Below are positions 53,522 to 62,085 of a stretch of DNA of 64,000 nucleotides, piece after piece. Below the pieces are notes generated by a model, which saw only the letters and a list, made by a program, of their open reading frames with translations, was not told the origin of the DNA and ran no database searches. The stretch's first letter is position 1; the number at the start of each line of letters is the position of its first letter. The position numbers and the translations under genes were made by a program. The stretch is from Salinispira pacifica (lineage in GTDB: Bacteria > Spirochaetota > Spirochaetia > DSM-27196 > Salinispiraceae): contig NC_023035.1 in assembly GCF_000507245.1 (NCBI RefSeq), positions 124,001-188,000 on the forward strand. The letters are read 5' to 3'.

Positions 53522-54265
53522 ATGTTGTTAAAAGGAAAAAATGCCATAGTAACCGGCGGATCACGGGGAATCGGAAGGGAAATTGTCCTTGCGTTTCTCA
53601 GAGAAGGAGCTTCTGTCTGGTATCTGGATCTGGCGGAAGGTGAATATCTGAAGGAATACCAGGATCTTGCTTCAAGCAATGGTGCGACCGCTGCATTTAA
53701 AGAGTGCAACGTAGCGGACGAGGAACGGGTTCAGGCAGTAATTTCCGAGGTGATTTCTGAAGCGGGAACCGTGGATATTGCGGTGAACAACGCGGGCATT
53801 ACCCGAGACACCCTGATGATGCGTATGAAAACCGAGGACTGGAAGTCGGTGCTGGATGTGAATCTTACCAGTGCATTTCTGGTGAGCCGGGCTCTGTATC
53901 GGCAGATGGCCAAGCAGAAAGGCGGCTCAATTATTAATGTAGCTTCCATTGTTGGAATAATCGGGAATGGAGGGCAGACCAATTACTCTGCCAGCAAGGC
54001 CGGACTTATCGGGATGACCAAAAGTATGGCCCGGGAAGTTGCAAGCCGTAATGTCCGGGTGAACGCCGTTGCCCCCGGATTCATTGTCACGCCCATGACC
54101 GACAAGCTGAATGAAGATCAGAAAAAAGCGCTGTACGATCAAATACCAATGGGAAGGCTGGGTGAGCCGGCAGAGGTGGCAAAGACCATCGTTTTTCTGG
54201 CATCCGATCTGGCCTCCTACGTGACAGGCGAAGTGATTAAAATAACAGGCGGCCTGGGAATGTAG
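53522..54265 (+). CDS. fabG: 3-oxoacyl-ACP reductase
   Basis: A short-chain dehydrogenase of 247 residues that reduces 3-oxoacyl-ACP with NADPH in fatty acid elongation. The cofactor motif is TGGSRGIG (residues 11-18) and the catalytic set is S142, Y155 and K159, with NNAG at 89-92. I start at MLLKGKN, four codons inside the longest frame, where GGGGGAG is five bases ahead. It is followed by fabF after 93 bases; acpP is not in the window between them. It has its own promoter. Confidence 0.95.
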   Translation: MLLKGKNAIVTGGSRGIGREIVLAFLREGASVWYLDLAEGEYLKEYQDLASSNGATAAFKECNVADEERVQAVISEVISEAGTVDIAVNNAGITRDTLMMRMKTEDWKSVLDVNLTSAFLVSRALYRQMAKQKGGSIINVASIVGIIGNGGQTNYSASKAGLIGMTKSMAREVASRNVRVNAVAPGFIVTPMTDKLNEDQKKALYDQIPMGRLGEPAEVAKTIVFLASDLASYVTGEVIKITGGLGM

Positions 54266-54358
54266 GTCGTCGAATCACTTTTCGATACAGAATTGCCTTC
54301 TCCGGAGCCCGTTTTCCGGGGAAGGTCCGGGCACGGGGACTCAACAGGAGATGGTACC

Positions 54359-55603
54359 ATGGCGAGAAGGGTAGTAATTACCGGTATGGGGAGTGTAAAT
54401 CCTCTTGGACACAATGTGAAGGATTTCTGGAAGGGTATCCGTGAGGGAAGGAGCGGGGTGGGACCGATAACCCACTTTGATCCTTCGGAACATGCCACCA
54501 GGATTGCCGCAGAAATCAAGGATTTCAACGTCCGGGATTTTATGGATCCCAAGGAAGCGAAAAAACTTGAACCGTTTTCCCAGTTCGCCGTGGTGAGTGC
54601 CTATGAAGCATGGGCTCAGGCGGGGTTTCAGGACGGTGATGTGGATCCCGTGCGAGTCGGCTGCATCCTGGGTGTGGGGATCGGCGGTTTCAGTACCCTG
54701 GAAAAATCTTTCCATGATATGACTACCCGGGGCCCCCGCAGAGTACATCCCATGACCATTCCGAAGCTGATTAGCAATATCGGGCCCGGAAATGTTGCAA
54801 TCTATCTGAATGCCCAGGGGCCGGCCTACTCTCTGGCAACGGCCTGTGCATCGGGCACGGATGCCATCGGGCACGGCATGAGAAATATTCAGGACGGAAT
54901 TACCGATGTGGTGATTACCGGAGGAGTTGAGGCAACAATTACCCCCCTCGGTATTGCAGCCTTTAATGCAATTCATGCCCTGAGTACCGCCTACAATGAC
55001 GAACCTCAGCGGGCCAGCCGGCCGTTCGATAAAGACCGTGACGGTTTTGTGATGGGTGAAGGTGCGGGCATTCTGATTCTGGAAGAACTGGAGCATGCCA
55101 GAAAGAGAGGGGCGCAGATTCTTGCGGAAGTCGTGGCAAACGGCGCATCAACCGACGCAAGTCATTTGACCGCCCCCCATCCCCAGGGCCGGGGAGCAAT
55201 TCTGGCCATTAACCACGCACTCCGGCAGGCAGGCATCACTCCGGAGCAGATTGATTACATCAACGCCCATGGAACCTCCACTCCCATAAATGATCCCACG
55301 GAAACCAGGGCCATAAAGCAGGTGTTCGGCGAATATGCGAAAAAGCTGAAAGTGTCCTCAACCAAATCAATGACCGGCCACTGCATCGGTGCCGCCGGGG
55401 CCTTGGAGGCAATAATTTGTACCAAAGCAATTGAGGATCAGTTTTTTCCGGCTACAATAAACTATGAAAATCCCGATCCGGAATGTGATCTGGACTACGT
55501 GCCCAACAAGGGTGTAAGCGGAAAGATAGAATATACAATGTCCAACAGTCTTGGCTTCGGCGGACATAACTCAATTCTCATTCTGAAAAGATTTCAGGAT
55601 TAG
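54359..55603 (+). CDS. fabF: 3-oxoacyl-ACP synthase II
   Basis: The elongating condensing enzyme, 414 residues. Catalytic C163 lies in TACASG, and the two His in HGTSTPINDPTE and MTGHCIGAAG. It extends acyl-ACP with malonyl-ACP and affects membrane unsaturation or length. I start at MARRVVITG, with CAGGAG eight bases ahead; the longer frame reads into GC-rich hairpin sequence. It is cotranscribed with fabG and followed 35 bases later by the reductase gene. Confidence 0.96.
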   Translation: MARRVVITGMGSVNPLGHNVKDFWKGIREGRSGVGPITHFDPSEHATRIAAEIKDFNVRDFMDPKEAKKLEPFSQFAVVSAYEAWAQAGFQDGDVDPVRVGCILGVGIGGFSTLEKSFHDMTTRGPRRVHPMTIPKLISNIGPGNVAIYLNAQGPAYSLATACASGTDAIGHGMRNIQDGITDVVITGGVEATITPLGIAAFNAIHALSTAYNDEPQRASRPFDKDRDGFVMGEGAGILILEELEHARKRGAQILAEVVANGASTDASHLTAPHPQGRGAILAINHALRQAGITPEQIDYINAHGTSTPINDPTETRAIKQVFGEYAKKLKVSSTKSMTGHCIGAAGALEAIICTKAIEDQFFPATINYENPDPECDLDYVPNKGVSGKIEYTMSNSLGFGGHNSILILKRFQD

Positions 55604-55638
55604 TCTTCAACATGCTATACTTCAGGGGTGGAGTAGCT

Positions 55639-56958
55639 ATGAAAAAGACGATTCTTAACCTTGCGGCCCTGGTTCTCCTGGTGCTGCCGCCGGCAACGTA
55701 TATCTTCATAAATCCGGTTGTTGATGCGTTCATGTTTATCAGAGTTTTCGGTCTTGTGGGTTTTACCCTGATCAGTCTGCAGTTTCTCTTGTCATCCCGA
55801 CTGCCGTTCATAGAGAAGACCTACGGTCAGGATCAGCTCATTTATGTTCATAGACTCGCGGGTATTACTGCGGTTCTTCTTCTTATCGGTCATGGGGTCA
55901 TTTATCTCGTCTACAGAATTTCCGCAAGCGGCGGACTGCGGTTGCGGTTCCCGTCGGATATTCCGGTGCTTGGGGGAATTGCCGGCCTCATACTGCTGAT
56001 TCTGGTTGCATTTACCGCAGCATTCAGGGTGAATCTCAAGCTGTCATATGAGCGCTGGAAAATTCTGCACAGAATTACCTTTGTTCTGTATCCGGGATTG
56101 TTTATTCACTCAATGCTTCTGGGCACCACCATCGCTTCAAACAGGCTGGTGTATATTCTGTGGCTGACCATGTTCGCCATGGTGCTTTTTTCCTGGGTCT
56201 GGAGAATACATCTCTATCTTCGATCACGGAAGAAACCGTATATGCTCAGCTCCATCGAACCGTTGAACCATGACGTGGTTCAGCTCTCGTTCGCCGGAGA
56301 GGATCTCGATCATAAACCGGGCCAGTTCGCATTTATCAGCCTGAAGATTGGCGATAAAACCGAACCGGCCCACCCGTTTACCATCAGCTCCTCGCCTATC
56401 AGTAAGGATGTGGTTTTCACCATCAAGGCTGTGGGGGATTTTACTTCCCAGCTTGTTGATAATCATGCAGGTTCATCAGCTTACATAGAAGGTCCTTACG
56501 GCCGTTTTTCCTATACGAATGTTGATGATTCTTCTCCATTGCTTTTTATCGCCGGGGGAGTGGGAATTACTCCTATGCTCAGCATGCTTCGACTTCTGAG
56601 AAAAGATGATCCCGACCGGCGAATCGTTTTCATCTGGGGCAATAAAACGGAAGAAGATATTTTCCTGAAGGAAGAACTCCGTGAGATTCAGAACGACATG
56701 AAGAATTTGAAAATGGTTCATGTACTCAGCAAGGCCCAGGATCCCGGATCGGTGAATGCTGCGCAGGCGGCGGAGATTCCCGGGCTGCTGGATTACGGCT
56801 TTGTGGATGAGTCCTGCCTGAACAGACACGCAGCGGTGGAGAAGGATTGGGAGGTGTTTGTATGCGGTCCTCCCGTGATGATGAGTAAATTGAGCAAAAC
56901 CCTTAAAGTATCGGGTGTTCCATCAGCCAAAGTCCATATGGAAAAATTCAGTCTCTGA
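55639..56958 (+). CDS. Ferric reductase-like flavocytochrome
   Basis: A membrane enzyme of 439 residues. The first 200 residues hold about six spans with two His pairs: YVHRLAG with LIGHGVI, and ILHRITF with LFIHSML, the spacing expected for two haem b groups. An FAD domain follows (HPFTISSSP) and an NAD(P) domain (IAGGVGITPM, FVCGPPVMM). It resembles ferric reductase/NADPH oxidase-type proteins, moving electrons from NAD(P)H across the membrane to an acceptor such as ferric iron or a quinone. It starts 35 bases after fabF with a GTGGAG site. Confidence 0.9.
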   Translation: MKKTILNLAALVLLVLPPATYIFINPVVDAFMFIRVFGLVGFTLISLQFLLSSRLPFIEKTYGQDQLIYVHRLAGITAVLLLIGHGVIYLVYRISASGGLRLRFPSDIPVLGGIAGLILLILVAFTAAFRVNLKLSYERWKILHRITFVLYPGLFIHSMLLGTTIASNRLVYILWLTMFAMVLFSWVWRIHLYLRSRKKPYMLSSIEPLNHDVVQLSFAGEDLDHKPGQFAFISLKIGDKTEPAHPFTISSSPISKDVVFTIKAVGDFTSQLVDNHAGSSAYIEGPYGRFSYTNVDDSSPLLFIAGGVGITPMLSMLRLLRKDDPDRRIVFIWGNKTEEDIFLKEELREIQNDMKNLKMVHVLSKAQDPGSVNAAQAAEIPGLLDYGFVDESCLNRHAAVEKDWEVFVCGPPVMMSKLSKTLKVSGVPSAKVHMEKFSL

Positions 56959-57081
56959 GTATCGGTTTCTGCCGGTCCCCCACTCATCAGGGAAAAATCA
57001 GCCCAGGGGGGCTGAATATCTGGATCAGTGTTTGCCCCTTCTTCTCTGATTAAGTATGGTATACGGAAGGGAGTTTTTACT

Positions 57082-57519
57082 ATGAGTTTATCGAAAGCCT
57101 TCGCCCGGATATTTTGGTGGTTTGCGGCAGCACTGCTGGCGGTGGCCATCGTCTTCGGGGTCATACAGTTGTCCCGCATATCCGGAGCACGTCCGGTGAG
57201 CGGGGAAATTATACGGTATCGGGTAGTGCAGAATGCCATTCCGTTTACCGAGGAGGATAGCGGAATTCAAAATTATCCGGTTATCCGTTATGAAGCCATG
57301 GACGGTTCTTCCAATGAGTTCATTTCACCCCGTCCTGTGGATACCGAAGAGTATTCGGTTGGAGATTCCATCGGGCTCTTGCTCACCACAGGAGACAGAG
57401 TGATAGTAGACAGCTTTTGGGGAATCTGGGGCCGTTCCATTGTTTTTGCAGGAACTGCGCTGATATTTTTTATCTTCGGTCTTGCCGCGCTGAAAGGATT
57501 TGATACCAAGGAGTATTAA
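57082..57519 (+). CDS. DUF3592-like membrane protein
   Basis: The protein has 145 residues with one hydrophobic span near each end (about 10-30 and 115-138). The middle extracytoplasmic part has PVIRYEAMDGSSNEFISPRPVDTEEYSVGDSIGLL, which fits the DUF3592 pattern. No function is known. AAGGGAG lies nine bases ahead of the chosen ATG, whereas the frame upstream is unsupported. It ends just before a bidirectional terminator. Confidence 0.8.
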   Translation: MSLSKAFARIFWWFAAALLAVAIVFGVIQLSRISGARPVSGEIIRYRVVQNAIPFTEEDSGIQNYPVIRYEAMDGSSNEFISPRPVDTEEYSVGDSIGLLLTTGDRVIVDSFWGIWGRSIVFAGTALIFFIFGLAALKGFDTKEY

Positions 57520-57535
57520 TGAGGCGCGAGGAACG

Positions 57536-57570
57536 AAAAAGCCGCCCGGGTTAATCCTGAGCGGCTTTTT
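57536..57570. terminator. Bidirectional rho-independent terminator
   Basis: AAAAAGCCGC and GCGGCTTTTT pair exactly, with A and T runs on the two sides, so the hairpin can stop transcripts from the DUF3592 gene and from the convergent HTH-receiver gene. Confidence 0.88.
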
Positions 57571-57617
57571 ATGTTGCGTATGTGTGGAAAGAAGTTTGTG
57601 GTGTGTTGGCGGCTGAA

Positions 57618-58232
57618 TCAGGAATTCTGGCGTTTCTCCTGCAGATCGTCAATCAGTGATGACAGTTCATCAAAATTAATAGGCTTGGCCATGAATGCAT
57701 CTGCACCTGCTTCCATTGCTTTTGATTCGGTGTCATCCAGACCCATTCCGCTGATGGCGATGATGATGGGGTTTGCCAGCTTTTCATCTGCTGTAAATGT
57801 TTTACACAGCTTGAATCCGTCTACACCGGGAAGATCAATGTCCAGGATGATAAGGTTGGGCTTGCTCTCAACACTCACCCGGCCGGCTTCGAACCCGTCT
57901 GTGGCCTGCAGAATGGTGAGGTCGGGATCCATCATTTCCAGCCCCTTTTTCAGGCTGTCATTCAATGCCTGATCGTCATCGACAATCAGAATGGTACGCA
58001 GACTCTGTATTTCTTCCATCATTTTCTGCAGTTCCACAGGTAAGCGCATCCCGCGCCCGCTGAGAAAGCTGATGAGGTCCTCGGCGTAGACGCGATACTG
58101 TCCGCCGGGAGTTGTAAATGCTTTCAGGTAGCCGTTTTTTATCCAGTTTATGGCGGTTTGGTTAACCACACCGCAGATGTTTGCTACTTCAAGAGCTGAG
58201 AATATTCGGATTTTCTTGTCAGTCCGTGCCAT
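57618..58232 (-). CDS. HTH-receiver response regulator, reversed domain order
   Basis: A 204-residue regulator. Residues about 8-60 form a MerR/excisionase-like DNA-binding domain (ALEVANICGVVNQTAINWIKNG, then a FTTPGGQYRVYAEDL wing). Residues from 79 form a receiver domain: acidic pocket DDD at 85-87, phospho-acceptor D131 in IILDIDLPG and K183 in AKP. In most response regulators the receiver is first. It should bind DNA and be controlled by phosphorylation; no partner kinase is in the window. A TTGACA-type promoter lies upstream in the gap to recX. Confidence 0.85.
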   Translation of the reverse strand: MARTDKKIRIFSALEVANICGVVNQTAINWIKNGYLKAFTTPGGQYRVYAEDLISFLSGRGMRLPVELQKMMEEIQSLRTILIVDDDQALNDSLKKGLEMMDPDLTILQATDGFEAGRVSVESKPNLIILDIDLPGVDGFKLCKTFTADEKLANPIIIAISGMGLDDTESKAMEAGADAFMAKPINFDELSSLIDDLQEKRQNS

Positions 58233-58276
58233 AATACACCCCTAAGGATTGGATTTTTTTGGATGTTGATTTATAG

Positions 58277-58305
58277 AATGTAATAAAATATATCTAATAT
58301 GTCAA
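58277..58305 (-). promoter_or_regulatory. Promoter of the HTH-receiver gene
   Basis: On the minus strand TTGACA (58300-58305), 17 bases, then TACATT (58277-58282), in an AT-rich gap. The leader would be about 40 bases. Confidence 0.6.
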
Positions 58306-58314
58306 GGTAAAAAA

Positions 58315-59082
58315 TCAATAAATCTTCATCCCAGTAATACTATAAAACTCCTTACTGCAATTCTCAAGATTTTTAATGCTAAAACCTCTTTTTCTGCAGG
58401 AAAAGATAAGTTCTTCAGAATCAGCATTTTTCCTATGCATTTTGAGCAAAAAATTGAGGCAGGCGTAGGTGAACAGACCGGGATCGTCTGTTTCCAGTTC
58501 GCCCAATACTTCATTGCAGGTACTGCGGTGAACTCCCCGCTGCTGCAGGCCGGCGATTATATTGATCCGCCCTTCCGGGTGCCGTTGAAGGCGGTTCCGC
58601 GTCCACTGTTCTGCAAAGCGTCGGTCACTGAGGGAGTCTTCATTCTCAAGTTCATCCAGCGCCCGGCGGATCTGTTCGGCGGAATATCCTTTCCTTCGAA
58701 GCTTGATGCTCAACTGCTGTCTGCTGTGTTCTCTTCGTGAAACATATGTAAGGCCCTGCAGGTAACAGTTCTGCAATGCTTCCGCTTCAAGAACTGTGGA
58801 GATACCGGGCTTACCCTCCATTTCGATCTCAATCAGCAGATCGTGAACAAACGGTTCCCGGATCGTAAGCTCCCTGGGCAGAACAGTATCGAAGGGGCTC
58901 CCGTCCTGCACATCCGGGGTTTCCTGAATGCGGAAGCTGAGAGTCCTCCTGTCTTCCTGAAAGGACCAATGCAGTACGTCAGGTGCATCGGGGGGGAGGG
59001 AAGAGATCGGAGACGGGGGACTGTGGTAAGGGCCGGCTGTCCCGGGGGCGTTCGCTCCGGAATCGGCGGAATTATCAGTCAT
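58315..59082 (-). CDS. recX: RecX-family regulatory protein
   Basis: A 255-residue protein. The C-terminal half contains the RecX helical repeats (QLSIKLRRKGYSAEQIRRALDELENEDSLSDRRFAEQWTRNRL), which bind RecA filaments and limit strand exchange. The N-terminal 100 residues are an extra, Pro/Ser-rich and beta-like domain not present in standard RecX of about 150 residues. I start at MTDNSADSG, though no strong ribosome site is seen; the frame further upstream overlaps the rpsI terminator and gene. recA itself is not in the window. Confidence 0.82.
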   Translation of the reverse strand: MTDNSADSGANAPGTAGPYHSPPSPISSLPPDAPDVLHWSFQEDRRTLSFRIQETPDVQDGSPFDTVLPRELTIREPFVHDLLIEIEMEGKPGISTVLEAEALQNCYLQGLTYVSRREHSRQQLSIKLRRKGYSAEQIRRALDELENEDSLSDRRFAEQWTRNRLQRHPEGRINIIAGLQQRGVHRSTCNEVLGELETDDPGLFTYACLNFLLKMHRKNADSEELIFSCRKRGFSIKNLENCSKEFYSITGMKIY

Positions 59083-59110
59083 AGGTAAAATATACTCAAA
59101 ACCCGGGTAT

Positions 59111-59138
59111 AAAAAAACCGGCGGATATCCCGCCGGTT
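59111..59138 (-). terminator. Rho-independent terminator after rpsI
   Basis: AACCGGCGG pairs exactly with CCGCCGGTT; on the minus strand the hairpin ends in seven T residues. Confidence 0.88.
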
Positions 59139-59194
59139 GAATTTCCGTTCCCAGGGAACGGGGATGGATCCAAGTAATGTTGGATGAATGGTGA

Positions 59195-59590
59195 TTAACG
59201 CTTTGAGAACTGGAACTGACGACGCGCGCCGCGCTGACCGTACTTCTTCCGTTCAACCATTCTGTCGTCACGGGTCATGAAACCGTTGGCTCTGAGAGCC
59301 TTGTGGTTTGCTTCATCGTGGGCAACAAGAGCCCGGGACAAACCCATGAGGATTGCGCCGGCCTGACCGGTTTTTCCGCCGCCGCGTACGGTTACCAGAA
59401 CATCGTAGTTGCTTTTGTTGTCGGTAACGTCCAGGGGCTGGTTGATAATGTACACCAGTTCTTCCCGGTTAAAGTATTCGGCAGCAGGTTTGCTGTTTAC
59501 GGTAATGGTTCCGTTTCCTTTCCGGAGATACACACGGGCTACTGACGTCTTTCTCCGTCCTGTTCCCAGTGCAAGATTTTTTTTATCCAC
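59195..59590 (-). CDS. rpsI: 30S ribosomal protein S9
   Basis: A 131-residue ribosomal protein. Diagnostic blocks are GTGRRKTSVARVYL, VRGGGKTGQAGAILMGLSRAL and the basic end KKYGQRGARRQFQFSKR, whose last residues contact P-site tRNA. It follows rplM by 11 bases in the conserved bacterial order L13-S9. Confidence 0.98.
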   Translation of the reverse strand: MDKKNLALGTGRRKTSVARVYLRKGNGTITVNSKPAAEYFNREELVYIINQPLDVTDNKSNYDVLVTVRGGGKTGQAGAILMGLSRALVAHDEANHKALRANGFMTRDDRMVERKKYGQRGARRQFQFSKR

Positions 59591-59601
59591 AATATAACTC
59601 C

Positions 59602-60030
59602 TTAAATTTCGAGGGCAGCAGGTTTCTGTGCTCCATGGGGATGATTGGGGCCGGCGTAAACTTTTACGTTCTTGAAGATCTTCCGTCCCAGACGGTTATG
59701 GGGCAGCATGCCCTTAATCGCCTTTTCCACCGGCGTGGTAGGCTTCTTATCCAGCATCTCGCTGAGATTGGTCTCTTTCAAGCCGCCCATGTATCCGCTG
59801 TGCCGATAATACATTTTGCTCTGCAGTTTATCGCCGGTTACGGCAACTTTATCTGCATTCACAACAACCACAAAATCCCCGCATTCCTGATGGGGTGTGT
59901 AATAGGGTTTATGCTTTCCTCTGAGGATCTGGGCTACCTTTGAAGCCAGGCGGCCCAGGTTTTTGCCTTCAGCATCAATAACGTACCAGCTGCGATCGAA
60001 ATCTACCGGTTTTTTGAATATCGTTTTCAT
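59602..60030 (-). CDS. rplM: 50S ribosomal protein L13
   Basis: A 142-residue early-assembly ribosomal protein. Blocks [57 protein letters not shown] match L13. It is the first gene of the L13-S9 operon and has a strong promoter 60-90 bases upstream. Confidence 0.98.
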   Translation of the reverse strand: MKTIFKKPVDFDRSWYVIDAEGKNLGRLASKVAQILRGKHKPYYTPHQECGDFVVVVNADKVAVTGDKLQSKMYYRHSGYMGGLKETNLSEMLDKKPTTPVEKAIKGMLPHNRLGRKIFKNVKVYAGPNHPHGAQKPAALEI

Positions 60031-60407
60031 TGCAATTAGCCTTTTCTTTCCTTACTCAATTTTCCTCACGCAGTTAAGGAAATGCTCCTCAATTATCTAG
60101 TCCGTAAGGATTTATCTTGTCAAAGTGGTTGTGCATATTTCCACATCCACAACAAAATGTCAAGGGATTCACAGCCCGCACAAAGTCCGCACCAACGGTG
60201 GGAGTCTTTGAGGGAGAAGGGAATCCGGAAATTGTGTTGGATTCAGCAGGGAAAGGGTGGGGCTGAAACTGCCAACATATATGCGGGGAATCGAATTTTG
60301 TCAGCCTGAACGGAGCAGTGTTCAGTCCTGACTCACATCCTCATCCCCATACCGGGGATCAACCTTTTTGCAAGGAAGACCCGCCGTGTACTGATTATCT
60401 GTGTCTG
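60031..60407. other. 377-base gene-free stretch upstream of rplM
   Basis: The left part holds the rplM promoter. A second, weaker TTGACA at 60158-60163 with AAATAT 17 bases on lies exactly 40 bases further upstream. From about 60170 to 60407 I see no gene, RNA or terminator that I can support; the minus-strand gene at 60408 ends here. Confidence 0.7.
60092..60123 (-). promoter_or_regulatory. Promoter of rplM-rpsI
   Basis: On the minus strand TTGACA (60118-60123), 18 bases, then TAGATA within TAGATAAT (60092-60099). Leader length is about 55 bases, enough for regulation by a ribosomal protein, but no structure is obvious. Confidence 0.75.
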
Positions 60408-60647
60408 TTACTTCTTTTCCGAATTCTGATTTTTCTGTTCTTCAGCTTCTTCTTTTTTGGCTTCGATGCGGTCCTTGATATCTGCTATCCCGATGAAAAC
60501 GGCGATAAGACCGATGAAGAGAGCAAACACAGGGATTCCGCCCTGAAGAAATGCAATCATCTGATCCCACCAGTTCAAGAGCAGGTCGGGCCAAACTGAA
60601 ACAACCGCAAAAGCGATAAAAAGAATTCCAATAATGAGAGCTACCAT
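60408..60647 (-). CDS. Small membrane protein with charged tail, unknown
   Basis: A 79-residue protein with two hydrophobic helices (about 3-22 and 35-55) and a strongly charged C-terminal tail (KDRIEAKKEEAEEQKNQNSEKK). GGAGG is three to seven bases ahead, so translation is likely. No family is recognised. It is the last gene of a minus-strand run from uvrD. Confidence 0.7.
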   Translation of the reverse strand: MVALIIGILFIAFAVVSVWPDLLLNWWDQMIAFLQGGIPVFALFIGLIAVFIGIADIKDRIEAKKEEAEEQKNQNSEKK

Positions 60648-60710
60648 AGTTCCTCCAAAGCCGCTGTATGATTAAAACTAAAGCATGAAGTCGGCGGATT
60701 GGTCAAGCAT

Positions 60711-61001
60711 TCAGGTTTTTCTGTTGAGCATCACCAGCAGTCCTATGCTGATAAACAGCATGGGTAAATTCTCCATCAGTGCCCGTGCGCTGATATTCAG
60801 CACTTCAATGGGCAGATTGATTCTGGCCATGCCGAATAGTTCCAGAGCCTGGAATACCGTACCCCCGTAATACACCACCACCCCGATAATAATGAGCATC
60901 CACGCGCTGTCACGGGTTCTGGCCCAGAGAAGGATTGCGAAAAGGGTGGTGATGGCGCCTACGCCGAGGCGCACCATCATCAGAATGGTGGCGTCTGTCA
61001 T
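60711..61001 (-). CDS. Three-span membrane protein, unknown
   Basis: A 96-residue protein with about three hydrophobic helices (6-26, 33-52, 70-92). AGGAGA lies ahead and its ATG overlaps the stop codon of the gene upstream by four bases, so the two are translationally coupled. No family is recognised. Confidence 0.72.
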   Translation of the reverse strand: MTDATILMMVRLGVGAITTLFAILLWARTRDSAWMLIIIGVVVYYGGTVFQALELFGMARINLPIEVLNISARALMENLPMLFISIGLLVMLNRKT

Positions 61002-62032
61002 GATGTTTCTCCTGTGGTTCCTTCCATTCTACTCTGAATATACTGCAAAGTCCGGCGGATATCACCCGCTTCCCGCTGAGAGGCTATTGCCGGCAGCACC
61101 AGAATATCCCCGGCCGACGGAGGAAGCAGAATCCCCTGTTGCAGCAACTCCCGGCTCAGCTCCTTCCAGACCGCCGTCGCCTGTTCAGATTCGACGCTCT
61201 CTTGAGTTCTTCTGGATCTGTCCGGCGGGAATCTGCCCGGCGGGATGAGATAGGGACCTGTGCGGGTGAAATAGTTAAGCTCAGCCGGTATGAAGCGCAG
61301 CCACTGCTCTTCACTGAAGAGAAAGTTGCTTACTCCCATGGCTTTTCGGTGTTTTTCAGGCTGATATTTCTGCTTGGCAGCCGAACGGAAACTCCCGAGC
61401 TGAACTGCCCGCCGGGTTAATCCCATGCAATGCTGTAATCCGTGGAGGGCGATCCCCGGGCATCCGGGTACATTTTTCGGGTTCAGACCTGCGTCCCGGG
61501 CGTACATAAGCACCTGGGGAGAATTTTCTCCGGGTTGGGGAAATACGGGCAGAATTACACGGGGGGCCGGGGATGCGCCTGTCTGAGAACCGGGGGCGGG
61601 GAAGAGCGGTCTATCGGGGTCAAAATCAACAGAGAAGGACCGGTCACCCGCAGCGGCATGCGGCTCAGACAGCGGGGCTGCAAAGGGACGCCACACCAGT
61701 ACGCCGTTGTGAAGTTCATGAGGTGAACTGAAGTCGGCAGCAGCGAAATCTTCCCGGGTCATGCCAAGGAAATCCAGGGCATCCCGGCGATGAGGAAATA
61801 TCAACGGCTGATATCCGGGAAAAAGCGATCGCAGTTCCCTGCTGACGATACCGTGAATCCGGGTGCCAACATCCGTGTACAGCCCCCGGGAGATGGCGTT
61901 TTTATAGCTTTTCCCCAGGCCCGGAGGAGTGTGACCGAAGAGGGCCCTTCCGCCGTCCAGTGCCAGGTCCAGCATTCTGAGTTTCGGGTTGCCGAAATAG
62001 AGCCGATAATTCCGGGCTCTGGTAATTTTCAT
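60998..62032 (-). CDS. PLP-aminotransferase-like protein of unknown function
   Basis: A 344-residue soluble protein. The N-terminus (YRLYFGNPKLRMLDLALDGG and then RALFGHTPPG) resembles the entry of class III aminotransferases (e.g. a segment such as DxDGGxAxxGHxHP), and GLYTDVGTRIHG and the RTGPYLIPPGRF segment fit a fold-type I layout. I do not see the conserved Lys-containing motif that binds PLP, and the protein is about 80 residues shorter than active enzymes. It may be a degenerate member. It lies 54 bases after the uvrD gene and overlaps the next gene by four bases. Confidence 0.6.
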   Translation of the reverse strand: MKITRARNYRLYFGNPKLRMLDLALDGGRALFGHTPPGLGKSYKNAISRGLYTDVGTRIHGIVSRELRSLFPGYQPLIFPHRRDALDFLGMTREDFAAADFSSPHELHNGVLVWRPFAAPLSEPHAAAGDRSFSVDFDPDRPLFPAPGSQTGASPAPRVILPVFPQPGENSPQVLMYARDAGLNPKNVPGCPGIALHGLQHCMGLTRRAVQLGSFRSAAKQKYQPEKHRKAMGVSNFLFSEEQWLRFIPAELNYFTRTGPYLIPPGRFPPDRSRRTQESVESEQATAVWKELSRELLQQGILLPPSAGDILVLPAIASQREAGDIRRTLQYIQSRMEGTTGETS

Positions 62033-62085
62033 ATGTATTCCGTCCTTGTATCCCTGAATACACCCGCGGGTGTAAATAGGCGGGC

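Noticed and set aside
56990-57020. Hairpin TCAGCCC/GGGGCTGA that looks like a terminator
   Set aside because: Its T-run would serve only the minus strand, where no gene ends; likely incidental.
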